Source: Siphonodentalium dalli (Eukaryota; Mollusca; Scaphopoda; Gadilida; Siphonodentaliidae). Taken from it: a DNA stretch of 64,000 nucleotides. Of this stretch, positions 22,783-32,855 are shown piece by piece. Below the pieces are notes generated by a model. It saw only the letters and a list, made by a program, of their open reading frames with translations, was not told where the DNA came from and did not search any database. The stretch is from contig CP136069.1 in assembly GCA_032622095.1 (NCBI GenBank), positions 188,467,122-188,531,121 on the forward strand. The letters run 5' to 3'. The position numbers were made by a program, and so were the translations under genes. Every line of letters begins with the position of its first letter. Positions within the stretch are counted from its first letter, which is position 1.

Positions 22783-23668
22783 CGTCTATAATGTGGCATT
22801 TCAAAATATAATTGAGCGTGTCGACAAGGATGTCTTGGCCGAGGGCACTGCTGTTTTGTTGTTAGATTCACACAACCATTTTTCATCACTATTGCCAGCG
22901 GATTCTGCTGATTATAAATCAACAAGGTTGCAAAATCGTTTACAACATCAATATGGCGATGCAATAGTTGTGCAGCCCCAATACGGATCCGGGCATTCTA
23001 ACATTATTTTTAGTAGCCGTGTGACCATCGGCGAGGCTATGAAAACTATGATTCAACTAAATGAGATAAATCCGTCAGATGCAGGAGAATGTGACCAGTT
23101 TTACGTTGAATGCGTAGGTGATACCGTGGTTGACATGCACCGTGTTGTACAAAATGTGCGGACAGACATTAACACATTTCATCGTGAGGAAGATAATAAA
23201 GCCTACCCATTGCCAGAAGATGTGAATATTTCTGCGTCTGATAAGATACCACCTTCCCTAAAACGGTTAGTCCTCTGGTTGATTGACAAAAATGCTCATG
23301 ACGACCCGGATTGCAATTATGTTCTAACAACGGATGTTCTCCGGAGATGCTTGGCAATTTGTGAGTGCATTTTATTCAATAATGGTTATAAACTAACACC
23401 GTTACATGTAGGTTTGTCAGTCCAGCTTCATCACGATTTCGGGTTTCGTCACCTATTAGACACGCTTCATGCCTTGGGTTTTTGTATGCCATACAATGAC
23501 TTACGAAAATTCATTACCAGCGTTGCTGAGAAGGAAATGGCTAAGATGGAAAACGGAGTCTTTGTTCCGAGTACAATAAAAAGTGTGACAAAAGGCGGAA
23601 ATCTAATTCACGAAGGTAACGACAACATTGACATCAATGCTGAGACAGCCGATTACAACGTCATATAA
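22783..23668 (+). CDS. Uncharacterised repeat-associated protein, exon 2
   Basis: Open from the inferred acceptor to TAA at 23666. The ORF-finder start at 22793 is a GTG and should not be taken as initiation. The order of features is a leucine-rich stretch (TAVLLLDSHNHFSSLL), QNRLQHQYGDAIVVQPQYGS, an acidic middle, then LHVGLSVQLHHDFGFRHLLD, LHALGFCMPYNDLRKFI and NDNIDINAET near the end. I recognise this order from large uncharacterised families, abundant in molluscs, cnidarians and echinoderms, in which a hydrophobic G-F-C/S-Y-x-D/E segment precedes a D-N-x-D motif. In those proteins the chain continues well past this motif. Here it stops just after it, so the protein is truncated or another exon follows (GATTACAAC|GTCATA is a weak donor). 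Biochemical role unknown; carriage in a TTAA element suggests a mobile-element protein. Confidence 0.5.
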
Positions 23669-23689
23669 AATGTCCCGGTGTCCAATAAT

Positions 23690-24166
23690 GTATCATGTCC
23701 AAGTTATATCCCAATTCCAAAAATCAATCTTTTTTCACTAAAATCGCCATATTTGACACAAAAAGCGATGGAAAATTGTTGAACATTATGTATGTGTTCA
23801 ATCATTGTGTCAGTATGATCCGGATACGCCGTAATTAACCCTTTCTATACTAAGTATCATTGATGAGTAGTATAATTATCCTCTTAATTGACAGGGTGAA
23901 TTATCAGATAATTACTTTAATTACGGTACTTTGACTAAATTAAAATAAATGTCACCTTACTCCTAAAATCCAATACATGTATGTTTCAAATGTATTCTGA
24001 AGTGGTTTTCTTGTGATTAATATATATTTCCGGTATAAACCGTTTCCATGGCAACCACACCAGTTTTGGGTTACACATCAGGTTGAAACATAAAGTACAC
24101 ATCCTCCCGATTACAATGACATATAAATTGTCCATGTTTATGGCATATATACCAAGTTATACTGCG
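23690..24166 (-). repeat. X-box module, right set, interrupted by gypsy
   Basis: Reverse complement of the left modules; the X-box-like GTTTCCATGGCAAC lies at 24042-24055. The gypsy element inserted at its TATACTGCG|ATTCC phrase, and the module resumes at 29790. The intact phrase TATACTGCGATTCCAAAAAT at 30168 shows the pre-insertion sequence. Confidence 0.75.
24162..24166. repeat. CTGCG target-site duplication of the gypsy element
   Basis: CTGCG occurs here and at 29790-29794. If the terminal CG of each LTR is counted as LTR, the duplication is only CTG. Five bp is usual for Ty3/gypsy integration. Confidence 0.7.
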
Positions 24167-24341
24167 CCAATAAGGTAGTACATACAACGATAGTATTCGC
24201 AGAAATAAAACACTTTGAAAGAAACGCAATTTAATCGAACCGGAAGTAACTTAGGAAGGAAGGTCCAAATTCGGACCGGCATAAACCGTACTTGACAATA
24301 GACAAAGGTTAATACAAACATAAGTGTCAACAACACTGGCG
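24167..24341 (-). repeat. 3' LTR of gypsy element
   Basis: Reading base by base, it is identical to 29615-29789 over 175 bp. On the coding strand it starts CGCCAGTGTTGTTGACAC and ends CTACCTTATTGG. The ends are not the usual TG...CA but form a short inverted pair, CGCCA / TGGCG, if two more bases are included. Confidence 0.88.
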
Positions 24342-24360
24342 TGATCTCTTCTCTCTTTTC
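24342..24360 (-). promoter_or_regulatory. Polypurine tract
   Basis: On the coding strand GAAAAGAGAGAAGAGATCA abuts the 3' LTR. Such tracts prime plus-strand DNA synthesis in LTR retroelements. The four non-purine-tract bases ATCA before the LTR are slightly unusual. Confidence 0.7.
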
Positions 24361-24530
24361 ATGAAAATATACTTGTAGGGTAAACTTAATTTAAAAACAG
24401 GAGCTCCCTGTTAGATATAGTCTCATATAGTTAGTATGAGTTGGTTCAGAACAAACACATAATTTAAGCAAATCCTGGAGCTAAGTTAACTGTGTAATTG
24501 TGTCACAACTGCTGAATGTCAGTTTGTATC

Positions 24531-27500
24531 CTACCAGGACAAGGAATAGTCTGATAAGTAAGAAGGTGCCTTCTTGGTGCGTTCCGGCCTTGTGTGTGGA
24601 TCACATGGAGTTGGGCTATTATCCAGAGAGTTTGCAATAATGTTTTCGGATTGATTACTGTCCAAGCTTACATTTAGTGGAACTGAGAGTTCACGAGGTA
24701 TCGGTTGTTCTGGTGGAAATGTTTCAGACTTGCTGCACTCATCATCATCATCAGAGGTATCATGTTCATACGGGGTGCGTATTGAGCTAGAAATCAGATC
24801 ACTTGGTACAACATAACAGTCCGATAGCTTTACACGATATGATACTGCTCGGAGCTGTGATCCCACGAATTTCCTTATGTTGCACCATTCCGAGTCACTA
24901 TCTGTGGAAGTCACTAGGTACCGACTACGTGGATTGTTTTTGTCACGATCAGAATGAAGATAGACTAGGTCTCCGACATGTACCCGTGAATGGACTTGGA
25001 TACTGTTCTTAGGTCCTTTCGCTTTCTCACTATGTGGATGATTCTGACACCTATTTTTATATTGTGTCAGAATTAGTTCACGATCTGTCACAGGAATTTG
25101 TTCGTTCGTGAACTGGTGTCGCTGTGACCATTGTTCTCTTGATGACAGACCACTTGACCGGATACGTGAGTTTAGTCGAGCAACAGCTAATGATAGCGCT
25201 AGCTGTGTAACATGTGTAATGCTTGACTTCTGATGTAAAAGTTCAGTTTCCAGTTCCTGGACTGCTCGTTCGCCTACAGGGTTTTTGTTAACGTTCTTTG
25301 GATGACCCAGTTCAACCGATAGTCTATGCTCTCGAAGAATGGAGTCATCGCGTAACGCCTTGAAACCTGGAGCAGGATCTGTCCGAATAATAGCGGGAGG
25401 TCCATCCAAAGGTCTGAGTTCTAGACACATCTGAACTAGTGCTGATCGTAATGTCTCGTGTCGTTCATTCTCTATTATCATCGCAACCGTGTAAGCAGAA
25501 ACTGTTTCACGCACTACCAGAATCAACTGTCGATTTCGTTTGATCACATCAGCAGCGAATGACACTCCAAGCGCACATGGAGGGTCACATGAACTTTGCG
25601 GTACTAATGCTTTCGGAATTTTCTGAAGTGATGCGCACACATGACAGAGTCTATGGACTTTGTCGATTGTCTTGTCCATGTCGAGCGCATAGAAGTACCT
25701 GCGCATCACAACTTTTAGCTGGTTACCAGAAGGATGATCCAACTTAATATGGAGTGCCATTGCAAGACCGTCAAACATACTACGTGGAACAACTATACAT
25801 TCACGATCCTGCGCGAGTTTCTCGGTATGTTTAACAACGAGCAGCCCATCTGACGCGATTGTCACAGCATTGAGGTATCGCTTTACATCTCTAACATCGG
25901 TGACTCGTTTAGATGGTCGTGTTCCTTGTGTTAAATGGGCACAAGTTCTCCGAAGGTCCTGACACTCGGTTTGTGTTTGTTTCCATGCGTTGCGGCTTGT
26001 AAATGGCATTTTGATCTGTCCGGACACAACATCTTGTACGGTTAAATTACGAACAACAGAGTCTTCGGTTTTGGCGATGAATATGCAGATTCTGCATTCT
26101 GGTTCAGAACACTCAGCCGCGTTTCTGCTAGCGAAGTCGGATGGGACATTGGCGATTCCAGCAAGGTGTCTCACGGATACTTGGAATCGGCTCACAACAG
26201 ACAGAAATGTCACGACACGTGGACTCGCGGAAAATTCTCCACGACACAAGCGGTCGAAAGCCTGTACACGTGGTTTACTGTCCGTTAGCACACATGCAGT
26301 ATGGCGAGATTGAACAATGTATGGACTGAAGTGTTTAACACTAGCTGCGATACTCAGTGCTTCAACTTCACACGGTAACCAAGTTACCTGGTGTTTACGT
26401 AGCTTGGCGCTGAAGAATCCGGCAAGGAGTGGTTTGCTGTTACGTACAACATACATCGTCGAACCGACCCCACGATCTTTGACTGCCCCATCTGTCACAA
26501 TCCACACAACGTCGTCTAGCTGGGGTAGTGTGATTGTTTTGGCACAGGAGAGATGTTGCTGGGCTGTGGTGAACATAACACAGCGATCCTCCGTCCAAAC
26601 AATCTGATCCTGAGATTCACGACCGGCTACGATATCTTCCAATGGAGTCAGAATATGTGCAGTGTCTTTAATAACACGCGAGAGCATTTTGTACGCGCCA
26701 AGAAATGAGCGAAGCCCTTTCACTGTAGTAGGTATCTGACACGATGTAAGTGCAGCAACTCTATGTTGGCTTGGTCGTATTGTTCCCTGTTCCCATAACC
26801 AGCCTAGCACGGATGTAGTTTTCGGAGCAATGACAGTTTTTGAGGCTGATAAGCGGACATCACATTTTTTAAAAGCTTGAAGCACAAGTCTCCAGTTGGT
26901 CAAGAGTTCATCAGGTGTATTTCCCCCACAGTACAAATCGTCTGCGAGCTTAGCGACGATGCCCTTGCGAAGGAGATCTCCTAAGATGCGAGTCATCAAC
27001 TCCTCAAGTGCCGTCTCGGAACCTGGCATCCCCATGGCAGTTCTCACGTATACTCGTGTCCCGCGGAATGGTGTGGATACGCCGCAGTACTTCATCGAGT
27101 CTTTACTCAAAGGAATTTGGTAGAACGCACTTGTCATATCAGACATTATTATGTATTTCCATTGAGCGATTGTTCTTAGAGTCGAGTTCACGTCTGGCAT
27201 TAATGAGGGTTGTGGCTTACTATATCTTCCAACATCGGCGAATGCAGTCACAAGTCTGAATGAGCCATTTGCTTTCTTGATGAGAAACGATGGGTTAAGA
27301 TATTCAACAACCACACCCACATCCTCTGGTCGTTTAAATACACCAAGTGTTTCAAGTTCATCAAATTTGTCTTGAAGTTGAATCAGCTTGTCATGTGCAT
27401 ATTGCGGAACGCGGCCTTTCCTTTGAGGTGGTTGGGTGGGCCCCATGTTCACAATCGTTTCAAATTTCCCTGCACCGCCATTGTATCCTCTGAACTGTGG

Positions 27501-29405
27501 GTCGAAGACCGAGTCAAACTCTGTATTCAAAGAATGAAATTCATCTGTGTATGTGGTAGGCAAAATATTGTCCGGATCAACACGTACTATAGCAGAATGT
27601 TTAGTGTGGGAAGTTGACTGACATACATTAGACATAACCGGTTGCGCATTCTGTGGTTCTTCTCCCTCGGTATCGATGTCTAGTACCCGTAGGATCTGAC
27701 AGAGGTGGTCTTGTTTCTTAATGAACTGTGGGTTGATACTGTTGTTAACGATACGAATCTTGTTCCCCACAGTGGTAGTGATGGTAGGTGGAGGCCATGT
27801 AGGGCATTTATCAGTACAATGTGTTTTACTCATGTCGATTCGTGGTTCAATAGCTATGGGTGAATCATGTTCCATTTCATCTGGCACGTTCAGTTCAATA
27901 TAGTCACCAGGCCATACTGTTGTCGCACATGTTGGGCGAAGTAAGAATGATTGAGCACGGCGAACTACGTTTGGTCCATTAGGCGATGGTGATTTGCCAT
28001 AGTCGTATACAGTTCCATCAGCAAGGATAACTTGATGCCGGGCGGGACGTACAGTAATGTCGTTTAAGTCCATGAAGGGTACTCCTGCCAGAATATCTTC
28101 ATTCAAGTTGTTCACTACAAGTGCTTCTAAATAAAATGTTTGTTTGTCACGTGATAGTTGGAACTTAATCTCGCCGACTACGTGTAGTGGTGACTTTCCA
28201 TCAGCTTGAAATGCCAATTGATGCGACTTTGTGACTTTCACTCCAAGACGATCAGTTACGGCAGCTTGGATCATGTTGGTTTCCGCACCGGAATCGATAA
28301 GTACTGTCAGGGCATGGTGCTTGAAGAAAACTTGCATGCATGGAGACTTCTTGGTCTGAACTCGTCGCGACATCGGAACCTGGTTGTGAGACTGGGTACT
28401 ATACTCAGACACATTGTATACATCATGACTATCTTGGTCTGTCTCGTTGTTGTTGGAATCATCGTCTTCAACATGAACACTGCGAGCTTTTATCATGAAC
28501 TTTCGATCACTGTCTGGGAGGAATTTACATGTACTCAAGAAGTGATGAATATCCTCACGACCGGCTTGCAGACATAGCGGACATGTTCTAGTGGTGCGCT
28601 GTGATGGATGTGGTGGTCGTGCTAATTGATTCCGTCTGAATGAGGACGATTTTTGCTGGTGAGATCCCATTGTAGCCGATCGCATTATTTTGGCATCACT
28701 TTGGCTCTGTAGTTCGTCTATTAGTGAGTCGAGTGCCATAGAAATTTCTGGTTTTATGGAAGCTAAGGAACGCGATCGAAGTTCGGTTCCATACCTCTGC
28801 TTGATAAGTCGCGGGAGATCTCTGTTGATCAGACGAAGCCAGGTCAGTACAACGTAATTTTCTAGAGTTGGGGTCATTTCTTCGTCATCGTCTAATGTTT
28901 CCCCATGATGTGTTATGCCACTTTCTTTCTTCATCATGTTATCTTCAACAAATGCCACGAGTCGTTGATAGAGGTCTTCCGGACGTTCGTCGGGTTCAAG
29001 GCGTATCAAATCTATGTCGATGAAATGTGCTCCAGTCGTGTTGAATCCAAAGTGGGCTCTGATTGTTTGCCATACTGACTCAATCGATGTTGAATTTTTT
29101 ATTATTGCATTGCGGGATATAACATTGCAGAAATTGGATATCTGGCCGAGCATGAGTTCTAAGAGCGTAACTTTTTGTACTGCAGTGTGTCCGCTGGGTT
29201 CATCATCAGCTATGCCTGCATCATCAGTGAAGCCTCTGAGGGGAGTAGCCTTCGATTTTCGTGTCCATGTAGTTCCCTCAAGCAGAAATGGCGCAAAGTT
29301 ATGATCCAGTGATAGTGTGTACTGTATATTGGACTTCCAACTTTCAAATGATGTGACAGTTTCGTTTTTCGACAAACCCCATTGTTTTGGGGCCCTGGAT
29401 GCCAT
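24531..29405 (-). CDS. Gag-Pol polyprotein of Ty3/gypsy element
   Basis: 1,624 codons in one frame. Residues 1-270 are gag-like, and a C-x2-C-x9-H-x5-C zinc knuckle spans C275-C293. Protease: LIDSGAET with D371. Reverse transcriptase: about 660-850, motif A aspartate D756 (IIMSD), motif C LADDL at 820-824 (Leu-Ala in place of the common Tyr-Val/Ile). RNase H: about 965-1095 with D972, E1013, D1042 and D1090. Integrase: zinc-binding H1219, H1224, C1254, C1257, then catalytic D1286, D1343 and E1379 (D-D-35-E). The domain order PR-RT-RH-IN is that of Ty3/gypsy (Metaviridae). Gag and Pol share one frame, so no frameshift is needed between them. No envelope-like ORF. No break was seen; it may still be active. 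Confidence 0.93.
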   Translation of the reverse strand: MASRAPKQWGLSKNETVTSFESWKSNIQYTLSLDHNFAPFLLEGTTWTRKSKATPLRGFTDDAGIADDEPSGHTAVQKVTLLELMLGQISNFCNVISRNAIIKNSTSIESVWQTIRAHFGFNTTGAHFIDIDLIRLEPDERPEDLYQRLVAFVEDNMMKKESGITHHGETLDDDEEMTPTLENYVVLTWLRLINRDLPRLIKQRYGTELRSRSLASIKPEISMALDSLIDELQSQSDAKIMRSATMGSHQQKSSSFRRNQLARPPHPSQRTTRTCPLCLQAGREDIHHFLSTCKFLPDSDRKFMIKARSVHVEDDDSNNNETDQDSHDVYNVSEYSTQSHNQVPMSRRVQTKKSPCMQVFFKHHALTVLIDSGAETNMIQAAVTDRLGVKVTKSHQLAFQADGKSPLHVVGEIKFQLSRDKQTFYLEALVVNNLNEDILAGVPFMDLNDITVRPARHQVILADGTVYDYGKSPSPNGPNVVRRAQSFLLRPTCATTVWPGDYIELNVPDEMEHDSPIAIEPRIDMSKTHCTDKCPTWPPPTITTTVGNKIRIVNNSINPQFIKKQDHLCQILRVLDIDTEGEEPQNAQPVMSNVCQSTSHTKHSAIVRVDPDNILPTTYTDEFHSLNTEFDSVFDPQFRGYNGGAGKFETIVNMGPTQPPQRKGRVPQYAHDKLIQLQDKFDELETLGVFKRPEDVGVVVEYLNPSFLIKKANGSFRLVTAFADVGRYSKPQPSLMPDVNSTLRTIAQWKYIIMSDMTSAFYQIPLSKDSMKYCGVSTPFRGTRVYVRTAMGMPGSETALEELMTRILGDLLRKGIVAKLADDLYCGGNTPDELLTNWRLVLQAFKKCDVRLSASKTVIAPKTTSVLGWLWEQGTIRPSQHRVAALTSCQIPTTVKGLRSFLGAYKMLSRVIKDTAHILTPLEDIVAGRESQDQIVWTEDRCVMFTTAQQHLSCAKTITLPQLDDVVWIVTDGAVKDRGVGSTMYVVRNSKPLLAGFFSAKLRKHQVTWLPCEVEALSIAASVKHFSPYIVQSRHTACVLTDSKPRVQAFDRLCRGEFSASPRVVTFLSVVSRFQVSVRHLAGIANVPSDFASRNAAECSEPECRICIFIAKTEDSVVRNLTVQDVVSGQIKMPFTSRNAWKQTQTECQDLRRTCAHLTQGTRPSKRVTDVRDVKRYLNAVTIASDGLLVVKHTEKLAQDRECIVVPRSMFDGLAMALHIKLDHPSGNQLKVVMRRYFYALDMDKTIDKVHRLCHVCASLQKIPKALVPQSSCDPPCALGVSFAADVIKRNRQLILVVRETVSAYTVAMIIENERHETLRSALVQMCLELRPLDGPPAIIRTDPAPGFKALRDDSILREHRLSVELGHPKNVNKNPVGERAVQELETELLHQKSSITHVTQLALSLAVARLNSRIRSSGLSSREQWSQRHQFTNEQIPVTDRELILTQYKNRCQNHPHSEKAKGPKNSIQVHSRVHVGDLVYLHSDRDKNNPRSRYLVTSTDSDSEWCNIRKFVGSQLRAVSYRVKLSDCYVVPSDLISSSIRTPYEHDTSDDDDECSKSETFPPEQPIPRELSVPLNVSLDSNQSENIIANSLDNSPTPCDPHTRPERTKKAPSYLSDYSLSW

Positions 29406-29601
29406 TTCTGTATTTGGATTTTGGTATTTACGGTAATGGAATTCTGGAGCGAGATGCTGTGCTTCCGTATCTAAGCAGAATTCTGGTTCGGTATTTACGG
29501 TAACTGTATATATTCACTTCAAAGCACCTTCCCTATAGATTAGGCAGATTCCACGTCGTTTCGACGGCTCTCTTCGGTATAGCGTTGAGTTCTTATCCAA
29601 A

Positions 29602-29612
29602 CTCTGTCACCA
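29602..29612 (-). promoter_or_regulatory. Candidate primer-binding site
   Basis: On the coding strand TGGTGACAGAG begins two bases after the 5' LTR. A TGG start is expected for pairing to the CCA end of a tRNA. I could not assign the tRNA. Confidence 0.5.
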
Positions 29613-29614
29613 CG

Positions 29615-29789
29615 CCAATAAGGTAGTACATACAACGATAGTATTCGCAGAAATAAAACACTTTGAAAGAAACGCAATTTAATCGAACCGGAAGTAACTT
29701 AGGAAGGAAGGTCCAAATTCGGACCGGCATAAACCGTACTTGACAATAGACAAAGGTTAATACAAACATAAGTGTCAACAACACTGGCG
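29615..29789 (-). repeat. 5' LTR of gypsy element
   Basis: Identical to 24167-24341. A 209-bp leader (29406-29614) separates it from the polyprotein ATG; the leader contains two copies of GGTATTTACGGTAA. Confidence 0.88.
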
Positions 29790-30230
29790 CTGCGATTCCA
29801 AAAATCGACCTTTTTTCACTAAAATCGCCATATTTTACCCCAAAATTGGTGGTAAATGGTAGAAGTTATGTATATTTGTTCAATTATTATCTCAGTATGG
29901 TCTTCCCACCCCTTGGCATGGCGAATTATCAGATACTACTTTGACTAATGCCACCAAATATACCTCTTACTCCCAAAACCCAATACAGGTATGTTTCAAA
30001 TGTATTCAGATGTGTTTTTCATGGGATTTTATTTATATTTCACGTGCATGCTGTTTCCATGGCAACCGTAAACTTTTGGGTTCTAAATCAGATTGGAACT
30101 CAAAGTACACATCCTCCCGATCACAACGACATATGAATTGCCCCTGTGGCAGACATATGTGGCCTGATATACTGCGATTCCAAAAATCACCCATTTTTGC
30201 ATAAAATCACCTGGTTTGACCCAAAAATGG
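29790..30230 (-). repeat. X-box module, right set, outer copy
   Basis: Continues the module split by the gypsy and adds a further copy with GTTTCCATGGCAAC at 30053-30066. Reverse complement similarity to 21730-21990 includes CCCAATACAGGTATGTTTCA and CACATCCTCCCGAT. Confidence 0.75.
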
Positions 30231-30420
30231 TCAAAACTGTCCGTATATTGGATCTGGAGGTCACATGACCATACCATGTGTGCCTGTATGGACATTGATG
30301 TGGTGTATGGATATAGCTACATTGTCATCTATGTGTTGATTATGTATGTATGGAGAATAGGTATACAGGGGATTACCATATGGCCAATGGTGAGGTGAAT
30401 GCATGGGTATACACGGAGTG
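30231..30420. repeat. Degenerate ~52-bp repeat, left part
   Basis: Phrases such as GGTCACATGACCATA, GTATGGACATTGATGTGG and AGAATAGGTATACAGGG repeat loosely. The same family occurs at 32090-32480, 32860-33060 and 34380-35150, where it reads CATATAGTCACTC-ATGTATACATATTCACC. Confidence 0.55.
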
Positions 30421-31747
30421 ATAGTCCGGTCGGCAAACCCCCGGAATTCACGAATGCGTGTGTTCGCGTATAAAGTTTTTTTCTCTGCGGATTTTGTAAA
30501 TTAAGGTATCCGACATCAAGATTTTATCGGCTGGCCATCTGACAGCCTTGAGCAATTTTTTTTATAGCGCCCTAAAAAGTATACCCCCCCCCCCCCCCAA
30601 ATTTTTCCCAGACGTAAAACCAGTAGCTTGGAATTTGTTGCAAATTCACATGACTAATCTAGTAAAATGTATATATTTTCATGAAGCTAAGACATAATGA
30701 CACTAGTTTGGGCCAAAATTGAAACTCACCACCCAAGATGGCCACCAAAATGGCCGCCGGAAGTTGAAAATATGACATTTGTTCACAAATATCTTCTAGA
30801 TCAGTTCATGCTGTTTGGAACTGGTTGAGTAAAATGACTTTATTTTGTATTTTATATATTAACTGATCATTGGAGCAATTAAATATGCAATTATTGGGGT
30901 CCTATCCACTTGTGATCCCTCAAAAATTCGATTTTACAGAACGCGTTATAAAATTTCACCAAAAAATCACAACTGGGATTCTAGTCATATTTCAACAAGA
31001 AATGAACAGAAGGTTGCAATTAAGTGAGGCATACCATTACCTATTAATATTCCAACTCACTGGAACCAAAATTCTTACTTTGGCTCAAAATGGCTGCCAA
31101 AATGGCCGCCAAAATATGGAAAAATGGTAAATATCGCCCTAGGGTGTCCTGCAATCGCGTACAAGTTGTGGTTGATGTACAAAATTGGCTATTATGCCTT
31201 CTACACATTGAATACTAACATGTCTGCTGCACCATGGTTGATTGTTACTGTTGCCACCACTGACATCACCAAAACTATTGGACGTTTCTCTAAAAAACTT
31301 GACATAAATATCGGCAAAAATTGACTTTTCAGGTTTGGACCATTTTTCTAGTAATATGTAATTATCTTTGGATTTAAAGGTGTTTATTGTATTGGTCTAT
31401 CTTAAATGTGTCACACTACGGTGTTTATAGAACAGATTGCTCAAGATGGCTTCCAATATGGCAAATTGGTAATAAGTTTTTTTTTTACATATATCATTAT
31501 AACATTATATATATAACATTATTCTCTGCGTTATCCGAAAATTTAGCAAATTGTGACTCACTTGGTTATTATACGTGTTAGTTAATTAACGGACAACTAA
31601 ATGTTATGGTTGTCCCAGTTCCAAATGGGGCATGACAAATTTATTTTAAAGTATGGAATTTTGCGGAGAACCTCTTTTGTGATTCTGACCATATTATTGA
31701 AAGGAAATGGGCAGAACTTTGAGACGGAACTGAGATGAACCATAATA

Positions 31748-32080
31748 CCCTGCTGGACAAAACAAGTGTCCAGTGGCACCGCGGTGTATTTGCCGTTCAG
31801 CCGCGGTGTCAGAGTTTGTAACTGAAGTTGAGCACCGCGGCAGAACGGCATGTACACTGCGGCCAAACGGCAAGTACACCTTGGCCGAAAGGCAACTACA
31901 ACGCGACCGTCTTTTTTCAGTTTAATGAACGTACACCGTGGCAACTACACCATGGCTGAATGGAAGGTATACCGCGGCCCAACTGTAGTTAGCCGGTGGA
32001 GCTACGGTGTAGTAGCATTTCGGCCGCGGTGGCAACGCTAACCACACCTCGGTTAAGTGGACACTTTTTTGTCCAGCATG
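31748..32080 (+). mobile_element. TA-target MITE, copy A
   Basis: Ends CCCTGCTGGACAAAACAAGT and ACTTTTTTGTCCAGCATG form inverted repeats. The flanks are ATAA-TA and TA-TGTGG. Arm 2 of the palindrome lacks it: the complement reads CCATAATATGTGACTC, the empty site with a single TA. GC-rich interior of short repeats around GGCCGAAAGGCAACTACA and CACCGCGG. Confidence 0.85.
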
Positions 32081-32482
32081 TATGTGGCTCTTCTGGTCCA
32101 TTATGATAAACCAATATCAACTGGATACAGGATGGATGCCAAGATGGTAGCCAGGGAGTTACTCTATGATCATATTTGAGGTGAATAGGTATGCATGGAG
32201 TTAGTGTTGAATGATGTGAATATGTATACAATGAGTGACTATATGGTTATGAGTGTGTTGTCCATGGTGAGATGTATAGGTATACAGGGAGAGGTCATGG
32301 TCAGGTGTGGGGTGAATCGGTATGAATGGAGTGACTGTATGGTGTATGGTTGTGTGTATCCATCCGTGATCATACAGAAACACATGTACATCCCACCCAT
32401 GACCATGTAGCTATATCCATACACCACATCAATGTCCATACGGACACTCATGGTGCACCCGTACAGTATATACACAACCATA
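32081..32482. repeat. Palindrome centre and degenerate ~52-bp repeats
   Basis: Phrases like GTGAATAGGTATGCATGGAG and GTGACTATATGGT recur. 32090-32350 pairs with 32860-33085. No gene. Confidence 0.5.
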
Positions 32483-32855
32483 CCCTGCTGAACAAAACAA
32501 GTGTCCACTTAACCACGGTGCGGTTAGCGTTGCCACCGCGGCCGAAATGCAACAACACTGCGGCTACACCGGCTAACTACAGTTGGGCCGCAGTGTACTT
32601 GCCATTCGGCCATGGTGTAGTTGCTGCGTGTACGTTCGTTAAACTGAAAAAAGTTGATACAAACCAGAATTCTAACCACGGTGCACATGCCATTCGGCCG
32701 CGTTGTAGTTGCCTTTCGGTCATGGTGTACTTGCCGTTCGGCCGCAGTGTACTTGCTTTCTGCCGCAGTGCCCAACCGCAGTTACAAACGCTGACACCGC
32801 GGCCGAAAGGCAAATACACCGCGGTGCCAATGGACACTTGTTCTGTCGAGCGGGG
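32483..32855 (-). mobile_element. TA-target MITE, copy B
   Basis: Same family as 31748-32080 in opposite orientation: ends CCCTGCTGAACAAAACAAGT and ACACTTGTTCTGTCGAGCGGGG. TA on both sides (32481-32482, 32856-32857). The matching point in arm 1 reads through as CACACAACCATACACCATAC in complement, the empty site. Confidence 0.85.

Larger units (their letters stand above)
24167..29789 (-). mobile_element. Complete Ty3/gypsy LTR retrotransposon
   Basis: A 5.62-kb element on the minus strand with identical 175-bp LTRs, a purine-rich tract by the 3' LTR, a primer-site candidate by the 5' LTR and one uninterrupted polyprotein frame. Identical LTRs and intact catalytic residues indicate very recent insertion. 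It sits inside an internal module of the 14.3-kb TTAA element. Confidence 0.9.

Noticed and set aside
22606-22791. 61-codon frame upstream of the composite-element ORF
   Set aside because: It crosses the inferred intron and contains a duplicated GTGGGTGGG(G/A)CAACC phrase; no motif. The 22449 exon gives a better in-frame join.
25990-29304. Plus-strand frames opposite the gypsy polyprotein
   Set aside because: Antisense shadows of an intact, domain-supported ORF.
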